Source of the DNA: G963676095 sp963676095
Lineage (GTDB): Bacteria > Bacteroidota > Bacteroidia > Bacteroidales > Prolixibacteraceae
Assembly: GCA_963676095.1 (NCBI GenBank)
Contig: OY781040.1
Span: 5,208,001-5,272,000 of the forward strand
DNA: 64,000 bases
Direction: 5' to 3'
The position numbers were made by a program, and so were the translations under genes. Below, in pieces: positions 62,235 to 64,000 of this stretch. The notes beneath the pieces are model-generated. The model saw only the letters and a program-made list of their open reading frames with translations, did not search any database and was not told the origin of the DNA. Each line of letters starts with the position of its first letter. Position 1 is the first letter of the stretch.

Positions 62235-64000
62235 ATGAAATTAGAATTCGTTGCGCGTACTAAATTGCACAAAAGCACGCTAAGGAAGTTTTGGGCCGTT
62301 GTGCTCATAAATCTTTTCGTGTTGCCTGTCTTTGGACAGAAAGTTTCTCTAACCGGGGTTGTTAAGTCAGGGACCGACAATACTCCCCTTGTCGGTGTAA
62401 CCGTCAGAATTAAGGACAAAACAATCGGAACCATTACCAATTCCGAAGGAATTTATTCTTTGGAAGTAGAAAAAGGACAGACGCTGGTTTTTTCTTTCAC
62501 CGGTTATAAAACCAGGGAAATTAAAATAGAAGGGCAAAGAAATGTTGATGTAACCTTAGAGGAGGATGCAAAGTTTATCGAAGAAGTTGTAATTGTAGGT
62601 TACGGAACAATGAAACGGAGTGATTTGACAGGGGCGGTCGTATCTGTTTCAGCCGAAGACATAAAAAAAACCACGGCAACCACTTTAGACCAGGTATTAC
62701 AAGGCCGTGCCGCAGGTGTGCAGGTTACACAAAACTCAGGGGCTCCGGGAGGTGGTATTTCAGTGAATATCCGGGGAATAAATTCCCTTAGTGGAAATGA
62801 ACCTCTGTATGTGGTTGATGGAGTTGCAATTGGCGGATATACCGGGGGTAATTCAAATGCTTTGTCCTCTATCAACCCTTCCGATATTGCTTCGATAGAA
62901 GTCCTGAAAGATGCTTCCGCCACAGCGATCTACGGCTCACGCGCATCAAATGGCGTAGTACTGATCACTACAAAACACGGTCAGTCTGGGAAAACAAAAA
63001 TCTCTTATGAAGGATACTACGCGTTACAACAGATACCTAAAATGTTAGACGTTTTAAATTTGCGGGAGTATGCCGAATTCCAGAATTTACGTGCCGAAGT
63101 TTATGGTTTTGGTGAGCGTGAAGAGTTTAAAGACCCTTCAATTTTAGGCGAAGGCACCAACTGGCAGGAAGAAATTTTCCGTACAGCTCCTATGTATAAC
63201 CATCAAATTAGCATTACCGGAGGGAATGATAAAACAAAATTTGCCATTACAGGCGGTTATATGGATCAGGATGGAATTGCTATAGGATCAAGTTTTAAGC
63301 GGTTTACTGCGCGTGTAAATATGGAAACCCAGATTTCCCAATGGTTGAATATTGGCCTTAATTCAACCGCGGCACGTATTAGGCAAGAAAATACAATTGA
63401 TGCTGCAAATGTTATCCAAACAGCCTTAAATCAGACTCCCGACACCCCTGTGAAAAATCCGGACGGATCGTATGGGGTACAAGCAGAAAACATGTATGGC
63501 ACGTATTACGGAAATCCGGTTGCCGATGCACTATTGAACGAAAATTACAAGAAAGAAACACAGGTTCAATTTAATGCGTTTACCGATATTAATATACTTG
63601 CCGGACTAAAATTCAGAATGGAATACGGTGGTTATATTTCTTATAGTAACACCTATCAATATACATACGGTTATGATTACGGTTATTTTGTACAAGCGGC
63701 AAGTAGCTCGCGAAGTGCTTCCAATAGCCTTTATACTGTTTTTAAAACATATTTTACATACGACAAGTCTTTTAATAAGCATTCTGTAAACTTAATGATT
63801 GGTCATGAAGCTCAGGAAAGTAAATGGGAAAGCCTTAGTGGTTCCAGGGATAATTATCTTTTTAACAATGTGCATGAATTAGATGAAGGTGATGCTTCAA
63901 CTGCTACAAACAGCAGCAGTAAAAACAGTTCCGCTATTGAATCCTATTTTGCAAGATTTAACTATAATTATGATAATCGGTATTTCTTAACCTCTACGGT
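62235..64000 (+). CDS. SusC/RagA-type TonB-dependent transporter, N-terminal part (runs off right edge)
   Basis: An open frame from ATG 62235 to the window end, 588 codons seen. Signal peptide (about 1-35, ending LPVFGQ), carboxypeptidase-regulatory-like domain (VSLTGVVKSGTDNTPLVGVTV), EEVVIVGYGTMKRSDLTG, plug (VLQGRAAGVQVTQNSG, SVNIRGINS, LYVVDGVAIGGY, EVLKDASATAIYGSRASNGVV) and the start of the barrel. There is no STN domain, so it would not signal through a FecR protein; regulation must differ from the first PUL. A SusD gene is expected downstream, outside the window. Confidence 0.95.
   Translation, partial: MKLEFVARTKLHKSTLRKFWAVVLINLFVLPVFGQKVSLTGVVKSGTDNTPLVGVTVRIKDKTIGTITNSEGIYSLEVEKGQTLVFSFTGYKTREIKIEGQRNVDVTLEEDAKFIEEVVIVGYGTMKRSDLTGAVVSVSAEDIKKTTATTLDQVLQGRAAGVQVTQNSGAPGGGISVNIRGINSLSGNEPLYVVDGVAIGGYTGGNSNALSSINPSDIASIEVLKDASATAIYGSRASNGVVLITTKHGQSGKTKISYEGYYALQQIPKMLDVLNLREYAEFQNLRAEVYGFGEREEFKDPSILGEGTNWQEEIFRTAPMYNHQISITGGNDKTKFAITGGYMDQDGIAIGSSFKRFTARVNMETQISQWLNIGLNSTAARIRQENTIDAANVIQTALNQTPDTPVKNPDGSYGVQAENMYGTYYGNPVADALLNENYKKETQVQFNAFTDINILAGLKFRMEYGGYISYSNTYQYTYGYDYGYFVQAASSSRSASNSLYTVFKTYFTYDKSFNKHSVNLMIGHEAQESKWESLSGSRDNYLFNNVHELDEGDASTATNSSSKNSSAIESYFARFNYNYDNRYFLTST

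Overview
The window is chromosomal DNA from a member of the Bacteroidota. The evidence is a SusC/SusD polysaccharide-utilisation locus with its ECF sigma/FecR pair, Bacteroidota-type -7 boxes (TAnnTTTG), little Shine-Dalgarno signal, a class A RNase P RNA, and the conserved order CBS - nadK - porG-like - uppS - bamA - skp - skp - murI. The style (GH3 and esterase PUL, DUF4301, Wzi) fits the Bacteroidales/Marinilabiliales side of the phylum, but that placement is inference.

Layout. 1-2.1 kb: the 5' part of a DUF4301 gene, a radical SAM gene and rnpB. 2.2-9.4 kb: a Wzi-like outer-membrane protein, a WecA/MraY-type glycosyl-1-phosphate transferase, an ornithine aminotransferase gene broken by two single-base insertions, an ENPP-type phosphodiesterase, msrA and two small membrane proteins. 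9.4-11.1 kb: a 12-bp inverted repeat and five 22-bp tandem repeats in front of a Cys/Met-metabolism PLP enzyme. 11.1-20.6 kb: mostly minus-strand housekeeping genes (rsmE, sixA-like, a PLD-like protein, prmA, a TerB/J-domain protein, coaE, ybbR, yajC, a DUF1573 protein, nusB, rhomboid, threonine aldolase). 20.7-31.4 kb: photolyase, glutathione peroxidase, dnaX (with an A10 tract that splits it into short and long products), topB, cvfB-like, malQ, an alpha/beta hydrolase and pdxJ. 31.6-39.7 kb: the envelope-biogenesis run from CBS protein to murI, followed by a second WecA/MraY-type gene and a metallo-beta-lactamase-fold hydrolase.

42.3-54.8 kb is a compact PUL: ECF sigma, FecR anti-sigma, SusC with an STN domain, SusD, a CE1-like esterase, a type-B carboxylesterase and a GH3 glycosidase, closed by a strong intrinsic terminator. 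55.0-59.2 kb is a tight four-gene unit: circularly permuted ATP-grasp, alpha-E protein, transglutaminase-like protein and Anbu, the proteasome-beta-like protease. Its biochemical role is not established, and it is the most interesting coherent system here. An IS1634-type element (59.3-61.5 kb) follows, inserted next to the remnant of an SLC12/APC-type transporter gene. The window ends inside a second SusC-type gene that lacks an STN domain.

The most useful second looks are the dnaX A10 tract, the ATP-grasp/alpha-E/transglutaminase/Anbu operon, the 22-bp repeat array that repeats a -7 promoter box, the doubly frameshifted rocD, and the in-frame hexanucleotide repeat in bamA.
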